Made by a program: the position numbers and the translations under genes. The notes beneath the pieces were generated by a model. That model ran no database searches. It was not told the origin of the DNA and saw nothing but the letters and a program-made list of their open reading frames with translations. DNA of 64,000 nucleotides. It comes from Panonychus citri (lineage: Eukaryota; Arthropoda; Arachnida; Trombidiformes; Tetranychidae). Shown piece by piece: positions 10,243 to 23,584 of this stretch. The stretch's first letter is position 1; every line of letters begins with the position of its first letter. The stretch lies in contig NW_026515539.1 of the NCBI RefSeq assembly GCF_014898815.1, forward strand, positions 2,232,001-2,296,000. The letters are read 5' to 3'.

Positions 10243-10760
10243 TGGAATATATTTGTGCTTATTTCGATACTCAAGGTATCTATGTTAATGGTACTTATCA
10301 TCCACAAGAGGTTGCAATGTATGGTGATGATCATTTAATTCATGTGAAAGTCGGTAAATTTTGTGAATGTAAACCAACACCTAAAGAGGAAAAACAGATA
10401 CAATACCTCGAGAAGTACCATCACGGATTAAAATATAATGGATTCACCAATGGTTTAAGTTATGATGAATTGGAAGCTTTATGTGTTACTTTTTATAGAG
10501 CTTGCAGGAACAAATCAAAATTAATTGTAGCCGTTCGATCAGTTGAAGCAGAAATTGTATTGAATAAATTCAATATCCTTCAAATTAATATCAATCAAAC
10601 GTATGGTGCTTCATACAAATTAATTGACCAGTTAAAACAACCGTGCTATCTACACTCTCTTTCTAACGTGAACACAAGATGTTCACTAAATATTGTCCAA
10701 TATATGAAGAAACATATGGATTATGTTAAAGAACATGGAATCGATGTTGTTGATAATTAA
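10242..10760 (+). CDS. Polinton-associated protein, possible RNase-H/DEDD-like fold
   Basis: 172 residues. The N-terminal FDTQGIYVNGTYHPQEVAMY, a middle HGLKYNGF..LSYDELEAL and SKLIVAVRSVEAE, and a C-terminal CYLHSLSNVNTRCSLNIVQY follow a pattern I know from many arthropod transposon/virus-like proteins of unknown function. In these the acidic 'D-x-Q-G' strand and the C/H-rich end are conserved. An exonuclease-like RNase-H fold is plausible, but the full catalytic DEDD set is not evident by eye. It sits upstream of the packaging ATPase with its own TATA promoter. Confidence 0.5.
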   Translation: MEYICAYFDTQGIYVNGTYHPQEVAMYGDDHLIHVKVGKFCECKPTPKEEKQIQYLEKYHHGLKYNGFTNGLSYDELEALCVTFYRACRNKSKLIVAVRSVEAEIVLNKFNILQININQTYGASYKLIDQLKQPCYLHSLSNVNTRCSLNIVQYMKKHMDYVKEHGIDVVDN

Positions 10761-11004
10761 ATTTATGTTAATCATTTTTCAAAATTTCTATTAATCATTT
10801 TTTTTCCAAAAATTCATATTCATTTTTTTTCAAAATTCATATTCATTTAATTCAAAATTCATGTTAATCTTTTTTTGTAAAATTTCTTTTTTCAAAAAAT
10901 TTACGTTAATCATTTTCATTAGAAAAATTCGTAAAAAACGTTTTTTCAGATTTTTCAATAATCTACTTAAGAATAGAAAACAATAAACAATTTAAATCTT
11001 CAAA
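10761..11004. repeat. AT-rich degenerate tandem repeat between genes
   Basis: Roughly 25-30-bp degenerate units built on AAAATTCATGTTAATCATTTTTT, six or so copies. They may separate transcription units (3' end of the 10242 gene, 5' leader of the ATPase gene); no further signal is seen. Confidence 0.5.
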
Positions 11005-11640
11005 ATGCAAACTTTCTCAGTTTATTTACGTCATCCATTTACAATGATGATTGCCGGTCCAACAGGTTCGGGTAAAACTTATTGGATTAAGCAATTAGTT
11101 TCAAATGTTAATAAATATTGTTACCCACCACCAGAAAAGATAACTTACTTTTACGGAGAATACCAGGAAATATTCAGTTCAATGTCGAATGTTAATTTTA
11201 TTCAAGGTTTACCTGAAAATTTAATACAAAAATTTGATGGTATAAAACCAGAATGGATTATTATTGATGATTTAATGTTTGAATCAACAAATTCAAAAGT
11301 GATAAGTGAATTGTTTACTAAAGGATCTCACCATCGTAACTTATCTGTTATTTTATTAGTACAAAACTTCTTCACTCGTGGAAAAGAATCAAGAAATATA
11401 TCATTAAATTCACAATATGTAGTTTATTTTAAAAATCCTCGTGATCAATCAATGATAACTAATATCGGAAGACAGATTTTACCTGGTAAAGTTAAAAAGT
11501 TACAAGATATTTATGAAGATGCAACAAGAAAACCATATTCATATTTATTTTTCGATTTAAAACCTGATACACCAATAGAAACTAGATTTCTAACAAATGT
11601 ACTTGATGAAGAATCATTTATAACAGCATATTTAGTATAA
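11005..11640 (+). CDS. Genome-packaging ATPase (FtsK/HerA, A32-like)
   Basis: 211 residues. Walker A is GPTGSGKT at residues 18-25, immediately after the HPFTMMIA strand; Walker B is WIIIDDLM around residues 84-91. The motif VILLVQNFF (about 115-125), followed by NSQYVVYFKNPRD, is the sensor region typical of Polinton and adintovirus packaging ATPases. Length and position before the capsid genes match the family. It would pump element DNA into a preformed capsid. The frame is intact. The start ATG is preceded by an A-rich leader (AATCTTCAAAATG). Confidence 0.9.
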   Translation: MQTFSVYLRHPFTMMIAGPTGSGKTYWIKQLVSNVNKYCYPPPEKITYFYGEYQEIFSSMSNVNFIQGLPENLIQKFDGIKPEWIIIDDLMFESTNSKVISELFTKGSHHRNLSVILLVQNFFTRGKESRNISLNSQYVVYFKNPRDQSMITNIGRQILPGKVKKLQDIYEDATRKPYSYLFFDLKPDTPIETRFLTNVLDEESFITAYLV

Positions 11641-11668
11641 GAAGTTTGATTCTTTTAGTTAATTAAAA

Positions 11669-12010
11669 ATGACGGTTAAACGTGCACTCAAGTGTTATTC
11701 TTGCTTGCGACAGCTAGCAAAGACAAAATCACATATTCAAAGAAGAAAAATCATTTCCAATTCACCTAAATCTATTTATCCAGTAATTACCGATATTGCT
11801 AAACAAATCTTGAAAGGTGTAATACCTTTGAAACCTAAACATAAAACCCAACTCAAACGGTATAAGAAAGATTTACGTCTTCTCACTCGTAAATCTACAT
11901 TGAAACAGAGACAAAATCTGATTAATCAGAAAGGTGGATTCTTACCATTATTAATTAAACCAGCATTGACACTATTAGCAACAATTTCTGCAAATAAATT
12001 GTCGAAATAA
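11669..12010 (+). CDS. Small basic virion protein (adenovirus pX-like, Polinton family)
   Basis: 113 residues, strongly basic (many K/R between residues 20 and 90), with a C-terminal GGFLPLLIKPALTLLATI hydrophobic, probably membrane-active or amphipathic tail. This layout recurs in Polintons and adintoviruses and has been compared with adenovirus core/membrane-lytic peptides; that link is by layout only. Its TAA overlaps the ATG of the next gene by one base, so the two are tightly packed. Confidence 0.55.
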   Translation: MTVKRALKCYSCLRQLAKTKSHIQRRKIISNSPKSIYPVITDIAKQILKGVIPLKPKHKTQLKRYKKDLRLLTRKSTLKQRQNLINQKGGFLPLLIKPALTLLATISANKLSK

Positions 12011-12672
12011 TGAATACAGTAACCCGAATGTACTTAGTTTCTGAAGATCAATATAAACGTAATGTTTTGAGACCCAGTGTAACTAGACGTATGTTGAATA
12101 AAAATTTACCAACTGAAGTTAAAGTTAAATTCATCAATAACATGTTGGCAAGAACAAAAGAACATAATCTCGAACATCAAAATTATCGTGGAACTGAATT
12201 TTATAATGAAGATCAACAATCAGAACCATCAGAATTTGAAAGTGCAGTTTCACATACAAATGATCGGACTTTAATTGATACTAAATCGGAAGACGATACA
12301 TTACCAATGGAAACATCAAGTCCATATCGTTTACCACCAGAACCTGTAAGAGTCTCTCCATATCCTTCAAACTCAAGAATGGATGCTAAAGACACACTGA
12401 CATCATTAATCAGAGGGATCCCTGGTTTAGTTACAGATAAAGGGAAAATCACAAATGAAGCTGGAATACCTTCAAATGCTAGTAATATAGATGAAATCAT
12501 CACTTACTTACGAACGGTTGGTGCAAGAACTAAATTCCCAAATGGTGCAAAAAGAGTATTAACGATGATTAGATTAAAGTATCCAGAGGCAGTTAAACTA
12601 ATTAAGAACGAAAAAGCAATTGAATTTATAAATGACTTAAAATGGGAGGATCTAGTGTCGAACAAGAATTAG
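12010..12672 (+). CDS. Polinton protein of unknown function (PY-like position)
   Basis: 220 residues. It starts with MYLVSEDQY-type residues common to a Polinton family lying between the basic protein and the integrase. The middle (about 60-115) is acidic, serine/proline-rich and probably disordered. The C-terminal domain (about 130-215) is helical, with a repeated-looking NIDEIITYLRT / LTMIRLKYPEAVKLI pattern. No enzyme motif is seen. Its last 31 bases overlap the integrase start in another frame. Confidence 0.55.
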   Translation: MNTVTRMYLVSEDQYKRNVLRPSVTRRMLNKNLPTEVKVKFINNMLARTKEHNLEHQNYRGTEFYNEDQQSEPSEFESAVSHTNDRTLIDTKSEDDTLPMETSSPYRLPPEPVRVSPYPSNSRMDAKDTLTSLIRGIPGLVTDKGKITNEAGIPSNASNIDEIITYLRTVGARTKFPNGAKRVLTMIRLKYPEAVKLIKNEKAIEFINDLKWEDLVSNKN

Positions 12673-13727
12673 AAAAAATATATTATGATCCTGAATCATC
12701 TGGATCATTTGGAGGTATTAAAAAATTATATGATACTGCAAGAATTAAAATTTCCAATTTAAAATTCAATGATGTCGAATCATGGTTAAAAAACCAGGAA
12801 ACATATAGTTTATTCCGTGAAAGAAAAAAACCATTCCCAAGATTACCTATTCTGGTTGATAAAGTCGATGAGCAATGGCAAGCCGATATTATGGATATGA
12901 GTAGGCTTTCAAGAGCCAACGATCAATATAAATATTTATTAGTTGTTATTGATTGTCTAAGTAGATTTGCCTGGGCAATACCTTTAAAAGATAAATCTTC
13001 AAATACAGTTATTAACGGATTCAAAGAAATATTCAAATCGAGAAAACCAGAAAAATTACAAACTGATCAAGGAAAAGAATTTGTTAATCAATATTTAAAA
13101 CAATATTTACAAAAACTTAATATTAATCATTTCACATCAACTGATGATTTAATTAAATGTGCAATTGTTGAGAGATTCAATCGTACATTAAGATCCCGAA
13201 TTTATCGATATTTACATTATAAAAACAAACACAAATATATTGATGTATTAAATAAAATAATCAATTCATACAATAATTCATATCATCGAACTATTAAAAT
13301 GACCCCAATTCAAGCATTAACTAACCAATCCTTAGCTGTTAGTAATGTTTTCCGCGGTCAAAAGAAAAATAAAAAGAAACAAAAACCTTACCAAGTAGGA
13401 GACAGTGTCCGAATAACAAGAGCTAAAACTATTTTCGAGAAAGGTGCAACATCAACATGGAGTCGTGAAATCTATTATATAACTAAAGTCAAACATACAC
13501 CTCAAGGATATGTTTATCGTCTACGTGATTATGATAATGAACCAGTTACATCGATTTTTTATCATGATGAGATCTATCCTGTGACTGAACCTGATTTATA
13601 TAAGATTAATGAAGTTTTAAGAACTAGAATAAATCCACGTACTAAAAAGAAAGAATATTTCGTTTCATGGGTTGGATATCCTGATAAATTCAATTCCTGG
13701 GTTGATGCAATTGAAAATGTCGAATGA
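12642..13727 (+). CDS. Polinton integrase (retroviral rve type) with C-terminal chromodomain
   Basis: 361 residues. The catalytic core shows D82 in WQADIMDM, D142 in LQTDQGKEF and E177 in IVERFNR, 35 residues after the second aspartate, the DDE signature. The C-terminus has an SH3-like VGDSVRITR segment, then a chromodomain (about 320-361) with EYFVSWVGYP and NSWV. The integrase inserts the linear element DNA into chromosomes and leaves the 6-bp duplication seen here; the chromodomain may steer it to methylated histone. The frame is intact. The start at 12642 overlaps the upstream gene; no better internal ATG precedes the core. Confidence 0.93.
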   Translation: MGGSSVEQELEKIYYDPESSGSFGGIKKLYDTARIKISNLKFNDVESWLKNQETYSLFRERKKPFPRLPILVDKVDEQWQADIMDMSRLSRANDQYKYLLVVIDCLSRFAWAIPLKDKSSNTVINGFKEIFKSRKPEKLQTDQGKEFVNQYLKQYLQKLNINHFTSTDDLIKCAIVERFNRTLRSRIYRYLHYKNKHKYIDVLNKIINSYNNSYHRTIKMTPIQALTNQSLAVSNVFRGQKKNKKKQKPYQVGDSVRITRAKTIFEKGATSTWSREIYYITKVKHTPQGYVYRLRDYDNEPVTSIFYHDEIYPVTEPDLYKINEVLRTRINPRTKKKEYFVSWVGYPDKFNSWVDAIENVE

Positions 13728-14579
13728 ATTTGTTGTTGATGTTATTTCTAATGCCAGTATGGATATTTATAAAACAATACATTATCTCAGTTTACTAATC
13801 GATTACCTAAAAAACTTATTCTTGATGGTGAATGGTCAGTAGCTGTTCAAGAAATTATTTACCCTCTTGCACATAGAGGAAATAGAATGAATGTTAAATG
13901 GTCACTCAATTATAATGAGTCTTATTCTCAAAGATTTCCTATTCATCATACATATAATTTTGAGTATAGTGAAAGTGATAAAATTGATCGGATTATTGAT
14001 AATTTCAATAAAGAAATGGAAAAAGCTTATCTTTCTGAAAATCCAAGTATAAAAGTAGGAGGTATTAATAGACCTCCGAAACTGGAATTAATTAAAGTTA
14101 ATGATGATGGGAAAGAAAAAGATAAAATATTAATGAAACTTGGACGTCATGAAAAACTTTTACAACCACTTTATCCAATGTTTAATGACCAATCGTTCTT
14201 TAGACTTCTCGGTTTTGATTGGTACGTGTTCAAAAAGAGAATTCCTGAAGCTAAGAAAAATGGTTCATTTGAAATAACTGCTCCTTATCAACCTGATACT
14301 GGACCTAAAGGTCATTTAGTGTTCATTTGTACTGATATTATACATGAGCATTTAGTTGGTGATACTCATGCAAGAGTCTTGAGAGTGATACCTTTAAATA
14401 AAAATACAGGTGATACATTAGCTCACATTACATTTACAACACCATATTATTATCCAGTTAGAATGAATCAAATTGAGGAAATAAGTATAAGAATTGTCGA
14501 TGAAAGTGGTGATAATATTAAATTCAAATCTGGACGTGTCTTTCTAAGTTTACATTTTAAACGAAAAGAAATTGTTTAA
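13717..14579 (+). pseudogene. Penton (minor capsid) protein, one frame break near 13772
   Basis: The main open part (ATG 13887, 230 residues) is the Polinton minor capsid/penton family: LGFDWYVFKKRI, an HLVFICTDIIHEHLVGD segment and a C-terminal jelly-roll strand pattern. The conserved N-terminus lies upstream. From ATG 13717 one frame gives a family-typical start (FVVDVISNASMDIY). The region from about 13775 to 13887 is coding in the frame of the main part (FTNRLPKKLILDGEWSVAVQ). The switch falls in the AAAA run at 13771-13774. The start overlaps the integrase stop. So the gene is broken by one indel, real or from assembly. Confidence 0.85.
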
Positions 14580-14608
14580 GAAAAAATTATTAAATAATTA
14601 AACTAAAA

Positions 14609-15004
14609 ATGAATCGAAAAATATATTGTCCGTGTGATAGTGATTTCAGTCATCATTTCCAGCATCAAGCTGGATATGGAATATCTGATATTTCTGTCTT
14701 TAGAGGTCAACCATATCAGAGAGGATACGGAATTGGATCAGTTTTTGCACGTTATGGAGTCCCAATATTAAAATTTCTAACTAAACATCTAGTAAGAACT
14801 GGTATGAATGTTGGTGCTGATTATCTTGCTGGAAGTGACTTTAAATCTTCATTTAAGGCTCACGGTAAACAGGGTTTAAGAAATGCAGCAAAACAAGGTT
14901 TGAGTAAATTAAGTGACTTAGTTGATCAAACTGGTAGTGGTATAAGAAAGAGAAAACGACAAGTTAAAATAATCAAGAAAAAGAAACGTGATATATTCAG
15001 ATAA
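14609..15004 (+). CDS. Polinton minor virion protein (glycine/basic-rich)
   Basis: 131 residues. A GYG-rich N-terminal half (QAGYGISD, RGYGIGSVFARYG) is followed by an amphipathic VPILKFLTKHL segment, then an alanine/lysine-rich helix and a very basic C-terminus (RKRKRQVKIIKKKKRD). This composition and position, directly before the major capsid gene, recur in arthropod Polintons. An internal capsid or DNA-condensing role is inferred. Its TAA overlaps the capsid ATG by one base. Confidence 0.6.
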   Translation: MNRKIYCPCDSDFSHHFQHQAGYGISDISVFRGQPYQRGYGIGSVFARYGVPILKFLTKHLVRTGMNVGADYLAGSDFKSSFKAHGKQGLRNAAKQGLSKLSDLVDQTGSGIRKRKRQVKIIKKKKRDIFR

Positions 15005-16236
15005 TGGAGTACTTACATGAATCATCTATGCCTGCAAGCAAATCTGAATTACAAGTATTTTCAATCCCACCAACACAAACAGCAATTGAAAGTAGTTATG
15101 AAGTTGAGTACCGTCCTAATGCAAGTCTTGAATCTAGTAATTTTTATGAAATTAATGTTCCAGCAAGTGAAGATTTTACAGATTTGGCATGTACAATGCT
15201 TCATCTTAGTGTTAAAACAGTTGCTGGTGCAGTACTTACAGAAGCAAATAAAGTTAAAGCTGTTACTAATTTTGGTAATTCGTTATTTGAACAAGTGGAC
15301 TTATCTCTTGGCGCAGTCAATACTGTGCAAGCCAATAATACATACCATTACCAATCTTATTTTGAAGATTGTTTTTTCCGATTTCCCAACCCAATGGATT
15401 CCGGATTCCAAGTGTCTGAAACTAATTTACGATCATCTTTTGACTTGTATTTTCGTTTACATTCTCCATTATGTGAACAGGATAAACTTTTAATTAACGG
15501 TGTTCCGTTAACATTTAGATTCACTAAGAGTCCTGATGGATTTTCATTAATCAAATATGATTCAGCTGATACAGCTAAATATGAGATCAAATTTGAGAAA
15601 TTTTCTTTACACATTAAACGTGTTAAATTATTCCCTGAAGCTCAGAAAAGTATAATTGCAGGTCTTGAAAAGGGTCCTGCAAAGTATTTCATAACAAGGA
15701 ACGATACTAGAGTTTTCTCAATTCCTTCAGGTCAATCATCTGCTTCAATTGAGAATGTATATCATGGTGTTCTACCTCGTAGAATATTAATTGGTTTAGT
15801 TAAAGATGCTGCTCAAGAGGAAAGCATCTACCTTGATCCGTTTCAATTTAAACATTTCAATACGAATTTCATTTCACTTAATGTTGATGGGAATATGATT
15901 CCATCAATACCTTACTCACCTAATTTCAGTTCTAATTATTATATGAGAGAATTTATTAATTTGTACCGATTCTTCGGACAAGATGAAGGTATCCCACAAC
16001 TTAATATTACATATGATGAATATGGTAAATCATCAACTTTATTTGCATTTGATCTCTCACCTGATGGATCAATTGGTGCTGAGAATGGGACATTATCTCT
16101 GATTAAAAGAGGTAATATAAGACTTGACATCAAATTCAGTGATCGATTGAAACAATCACTCAAAGTTATCGTATTTGCTCAATTCGATAATTTAATTACA
16201 ATTGATAAAGACCGTAACGTAAATTTGGATTATTAA
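15004..16236 (+). CDS. Major capsid protein (double jelly roll, F54H12.2-like)
   Basis: 410 residues, intact. It belongs to the family often labelled 'F54H12.2-like' in animal genomes, the Polinton double-jelly-roll major capsid protein. Recognisable segments are YEINVPASEDFTDL near the N-terminus, NSLFEQVDLSLG, the NNTYHYQSYFE motif, VKLFPEAQ in the middle, and the C-terminal DIKFSDRLKQSLKVIVFAQF strand pair. It would trimerise into the icosahedral shell. It is the third gene in a chain of overlapping or near-overlapping genes, and the protease gene starts three bases after its stop region. Confidence 0.9.
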   Translation: MEYLHESSMPASKSELQVFSIPPTQTAIESSYEVEYRPNASLESSNFYEINVPASEDFTDLACTMLHLSVKTVAGAVLTEANKVKAVTNFGNSLFEQVDLSLGAVNTVQANNTYHYQSYFEDCFFRFPNPMDSGFQVSETNLRSSFDLYFRLHSPLCEQDKLLINGVPLTFRFTKSPDGFSLIKYDSADTAKYEIKFEKFSLHIKRVKLFPEAQKSIIAGLEKGPAKYFITRNDTRVFSIPSGQSSASIENVYHGVLPRRILIGLVKDAAQEESIYLDPFQFKHFNTNFISLNVDGNMIPSIPYSPNFSSNYYMREFINLYRFFGQDEGIPQLNITYDEYGKSSTLFAFDLSPDGSIGAENGTLSLIKRGNIRLDIKFSDRLKQSLKVIVFAQFDNLITIDKDRNVNLDY

Positions 16237-16238
16237 GA

Positions 16239-16672
16239 ATGTTGACTACAAAAGATATAATTGAATTACTTACTGATGTTCCCTGGTTTGGTGGTGTTTT
16301 CCCGATCGATCGATTACCAACAAATCTCAGTAAAGATAAAGCAATCATTATCAATTTAGATGAAAGCTTTAAAGAGGGGAGTCATTGGGTCGCAGTGTAT
16401 CTCGATACGAATAAAATAGTCCATTATTTTGATTCATTCGGAAGGAAACCTCAAGGGTTAATACTTACATTTATTGAGAAAATATCTGATTATTATCTAT
16501 ATAACCCTAATAAATATCAAGGTAACTTATCAGTTGCTTGTGGATTTTCTGTCTTCTATTTGTAATTTCAGTTTATAATCTAAATGACTTTTACAAGTTA
16601 TTTCGCGGTTGTGAACATATTAATAATGAGACAAAATTGTTTCATGTATTGAAAAAATATTTAATTTTTTGA
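16239..16672 (+). pseudogene. Ulp1/adenovirus-type cysteine protease, frame break near 16560
   Basis: The first frame (16239-16565, 108 residues) contains the catalytic set of the adenain/Ulp1 fold: H49 in GSHWVAVYL, D65 in FDSFG, Q94 in KYQG and C101 in VACGFSVFYL. It stops seven residues after the cysteine, too early for the family. Another frame from about 16560 to a stop at 16670-16672 encodes the expected C-terminal helices (LNDFYKLF and onward). One indel near 16560 therefore separates the catalytic part from its C-terminal cap. The protease matures virion proteins in adenovirus-like systems. Confidence 0.85.
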
Positions 16673-16708
16673 ATTATCAAAATGAAAATGATTAATAAAA
16701 TTTGTTTG

Positions 16709-16780
16709 AATAAATATATGATTTTTTGATTAAATATATGATTTGATTAAATATATGATTTGATTAAATATATGATTTGA

Positions 16781-16788
<8 letters not shown>
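16709..16788. repeat. 17-bp tandem repeat at convergence of the two gene modules
   Basis: Units of GATTAAATATATGATTT at 16728-16744, 16745-16761, 16762-16778 and a partial copy, with a diverged first copy from 16709. It lies between the 3' end of the rightward genes and the 3' end of the leftward polymerase, and AATAAA-type signals occur just before it (16693 onward). The polymerase stop codon (16781-16783) falls inside it. Confidence 0.85.
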
Positions 16789-21044
<4,256 letters not shown>

Positions 21045-21138
21045 CTATATATAAATAAAATATTAGGTTAATACAAATGAATGAAAAAAAGAATGAAGAA
21101 TGAAAAGTAGATCTCTTTTGTGAAATGATTATGGTTGT

Positions 21139-21585
21139 TTAATTGTGTTTTGCTAATCTATGGAAATATTCTGATTGATTCTTAAATTTGTTATATTCTT
21201 TTTCAGCTTCTAAGTGTTTTGTGAAATATGGTCCATTCATCTGTTCATTGTTTTTAATTGATTCTCGTAACCACCAATCCGACTTTAGTTTTTCTTTTTT
21301 GCTTTTTTCCAGAGAACGGTTACCACAGTGGAGATAATGAATAAGTTTACCATTATCAGAATCAGGTCTTGAACGTATATCGGCTATTCTTCTCCTTCGT
21401 CTAATCTTAGCTCTTTGATTGGCTGTTAAAGAGATTGGTCGATAACCAGAAGGAAGCGGTAGATCCATTGGTTCTAACGGATTATTCCTCCTTGTACGAG
21501 GATCAACAAGAGCACAAACACTTTCGAGGGGAATAATAATCATTGTCCTAAAGAATAATCTTAACACTAGAGATCTACTTTTCAT
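21139..21585 (-). CDS. Unknown Polinton protein upstream of PolB
   Basis: 148 residues, same strand as the polymerase and about 95 bp upstream of it. An ATG at 21585 is used; a second in-frame ATG lies 14 codons later and may be the real start (MIIIPLESV). The middle is very basic (KIRRRRRIADIRSR), the C-terminus is charged and probably helical. No enzyme motif is seen and I do not recognise a family. A basic DNA-binding or terminal-protein-like role would be guesswork. Confidence 0.5.
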   Translation of the reverse strand: MKSRSLVLRLFFRTMIIIPLESVCALVDPRTRRNNPLEPMDLPLPSGYRPISLTANQRAKIRRRRRIADIRSRPDSDNGKLIHYLHCGNRSLEKSKKEKLKSDWWLRESIKNNEQMNGPYFTKHLEAEKEYNKFKNQSEYFHRLAKHN

Positions 21586-21599
21586 ATACTAGTCAACAA

Positions 21600-22150
21600 A
21601 CTTACCTCAATACAATGATTTTAATTGATGGTGAAAAAAAAGTAAGAAATAATACCACGAGGTGGCGTTGATGAGTGAGTTCACAAAAAAATTACTAGAG
21701 GGCGTTGATGTTGAAAAGTTTAATAACTATCCGTCAGGTGGCACTGGTATCACGATTAAATTGTCAGTTGAGATTGAGACTCAGACGAAGTAAGGTGAAA
21801 CAATGTATATAAGATTTACCTTAGACGTTCATCACTAGTTACTATCAGGGCGAAGTTGCCAAACATCAAGCATAGGACTCACTGAGGAAAATCATTGATA
21901 GTCCTCTCCTTATATACCCCAAGTGTCAAAACAAAAGTTACGTCTGAGAACATGCGTATTCAAGTTAAATGAACTGCATGATACTCTGAATGAACTTTGC
22001 ATGATCATCATGAAGAGATGAGTTTTCTGAACATTTATTTGTGAACAAAATAAAAAAATTATCATCCGTTTGGAAGATAAATGATGATAAATGAAAATCA
22101 CAGAAGTGCTGCCATCTTCCGGTAAGAAAATTAACCTTGTGAACTGGTGT
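21600..22150. other. Non-coding part of Polinton right arm, TATA-like site at 21806
   Basis: No gene supported. GAGGTGGCGTTGATG, GAGGGCGTTGATG and CAGGTGGCACTGG (about 21660-21745) look like imperfect repeats. A TATATAAG at about 21806 followed by a CTTAGACGTTCATCACTAG-type start region resembles a promoter pointing rightward, but only short open frames follow. Confidence 0.3.
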
Positions 22151-22496
22151 CGTTAATTGTAGTTAATTGGGCTTAATTGTGGTTGATTGGGACTTATCAG
22201 CACTTAATTGTAGTTAATTGGGCTTAATTGTGGTTAATTGGGACTTATCAGCACTTAATTGTAGTTAATTGGGCTTAATTGTGGTTAATTGGGACTTATC
22301 AGCACTTAATTGTAGTTAATTGGGCTTAATTGTGGTTAATTGGGACTTATCAGCACTTAATTGTAGTTAATTGGGCTTAATTGTGGTTAATTGGGACTTA
22401 TCAGCACTTAATTGTAGTTAATTGGGCTTAATTGTGGTTAATTGGGACTTATCAGCACTTAATTGTAGTTAATTGGGCTTAATTGTGGTTAATTGT
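22151..22496. repeat. 51-bp minisatellite, about 7 copies
   Basis: Unit: CACTTAATTGTAGTTAATTGGG + CTTAATTGTGGTTAATTGGG + ACTTATCAG. Copies start at 22151, 22201, 22252, 22303, 22354, 22405 and 22456 (last partial). Copies are almost identical apart from the first and last. Each unit is itself two TTAATTGTRGTTAATTGGG-like halves. Confidence 0.95.
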
Positions 22497-22720
22497 TACC
22501 TATTAAAACTTAATTGTAAGTATATTAGACTTATCAAACGTTAATCATTATCATCCTATTCAAATATACCGCATGTAGAATATTAGTTCATACAGTCAAA
22601 TATAGATGGCGACACATTTTTACCATATGTTTGTTCTCCGTAGAACATTTTGTTTACATTGAAGTTAATTCTTACCATAATTAATTCTTATTAATTGCGC
22701 AAAGTTATCACTCAATTATA

Positions 22721-22752
22721 ATGATTAGTTCATCATCATCATCATCTCCACC

Positions 22753-22786
<34 letters not shown>

Positions 22787-23308
22787 ACTTTACCATCTGA
22801 ATCTGATGAGGAGGAATTCATGAACTATCTAAGGTAGGTTAATAGTATCACAACCTCAATCAACTAATTTTATTTATCATCTCTTGTCAGAGATTTTCTC
22901 AATCAAAGAGGTCCTCTCAATCATAAGATCGATTTAATATTTTCGTTAATTGAGAGGGTCCCAAGTCTGACTGAGAGAAAGAAGTATATTGTGCGAAGGA
23001 TTTGCAAGTATGCTCTCAATCGTTTAATCACAGCAAGAGCAACTACAATAACCAGGAATCTCAATTCCAAGATTGATGAATTGGTTGATCAATGTAAAGC
23101 CATTGATGAGCAGTTCAATGCTGAGGCGAAGAGGAACATTCAGTTGTTCCAAGAAAATTGGCTTTTAAAAACATCTTTACAAATTTCAGAGGGTGAAGAT
23201 GGAGCCGCCGAAATCTCATTTATTGATTGGATTTTCAGGAAAATGGGCTCTGAATTAGGCATCAAACAACAATGGTTCCATCAGGATGGTCGAGGCCGAG
23301 GCCTTTAA
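22721..23308 (+). CDS. Spliced gene of unknown function near Polinton right end
   Basis: Exon 1 is 22721-22833 (ATG ATT AGT) and exon 2 is 22891-23308; the 57-bp intron has AG|GTAGGT and CTTGTCAG| borders. The joined frame (about 176 residues) is open from an ATG through serine and proline tracts and an acidic DEEEF segment into a helical domain (LNHKIDLIFSLIERV, KKYIVRRICKYALNRL, then charged coiled-coil-like helices). It ends GRGRGL. Without splicing the two parts are in different frames. No known domain is recognised. It lies inside the terminal repeats of the Polinton, which makes it cargo or an early gene. The short A/T-rich upstream region shows no clear TATA box. Confidence 0.6.
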
Positions 23309-23396
23309 ATCATTATTTAGATACACTAGAAATTATCATTTCATTAAAAAAAAGTCATTCATTCAATTATATATACAGGTATTTACATTTACTTTC

Positions 23397-23548
23397 AAAT
23401 TTCGCGCCAAAAAAAATCACCAAAAAATTTGGTCCAGAGTGGACACTTTGGCCCAGAAAGTTTGGTCCAGAATGGACGCTTTGGTCCAGAGTGGAAGCTT
23501 TGGCCTAGAGTGGGTGCTTGGCCCAGAGATGGTATTTAGTTAACTACT
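23397..23548 (-). repeat. Right end of Polinton with inverted subterminal repeats
   Basis: Inverted counterparts of the left array: TTGGTCCAGAGTGGACACTTTGG-like units near 23430, 23460, 23480 and 23503, ending in the terminus whose reverse complement starts AGTAGTTAACTAAATACC. An exact E2F-type TTTCGCGC is at 23400-23407. Confidence 0.8.
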
Positions 23549-23567
23549 TCAACTGATGTTTTCAGTA
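23549..23567 (+). pseudogene. 19-bp host LRR remnant between the two mobile elements
   Basis: TCAACT (second copy of the Polinton target duplication), then GATGTTTTCAGTA. In the LRR frame it reads ST-DVFS, the usual end of a 24-residue repeat (x-F-x). TA at 23566-23567 is the left copy of the second element's duplication. Confidence 0.85.
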
Positions 23568-23584
23568 CCCAATCAACAGAAGAG

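Noticed and set aside
15017..15493. Second open frame overlapping the capsid gene
   Set aside because: Out-of-frame shadow of the major capsid gene; no family resemblance and composition typical of a shifted frame.
22151..22496. Minisatellite as a CRISPR-like array
   Set aside because: Units are directly adjacent with no variable spacers, and the context is a eukaryotic genome.
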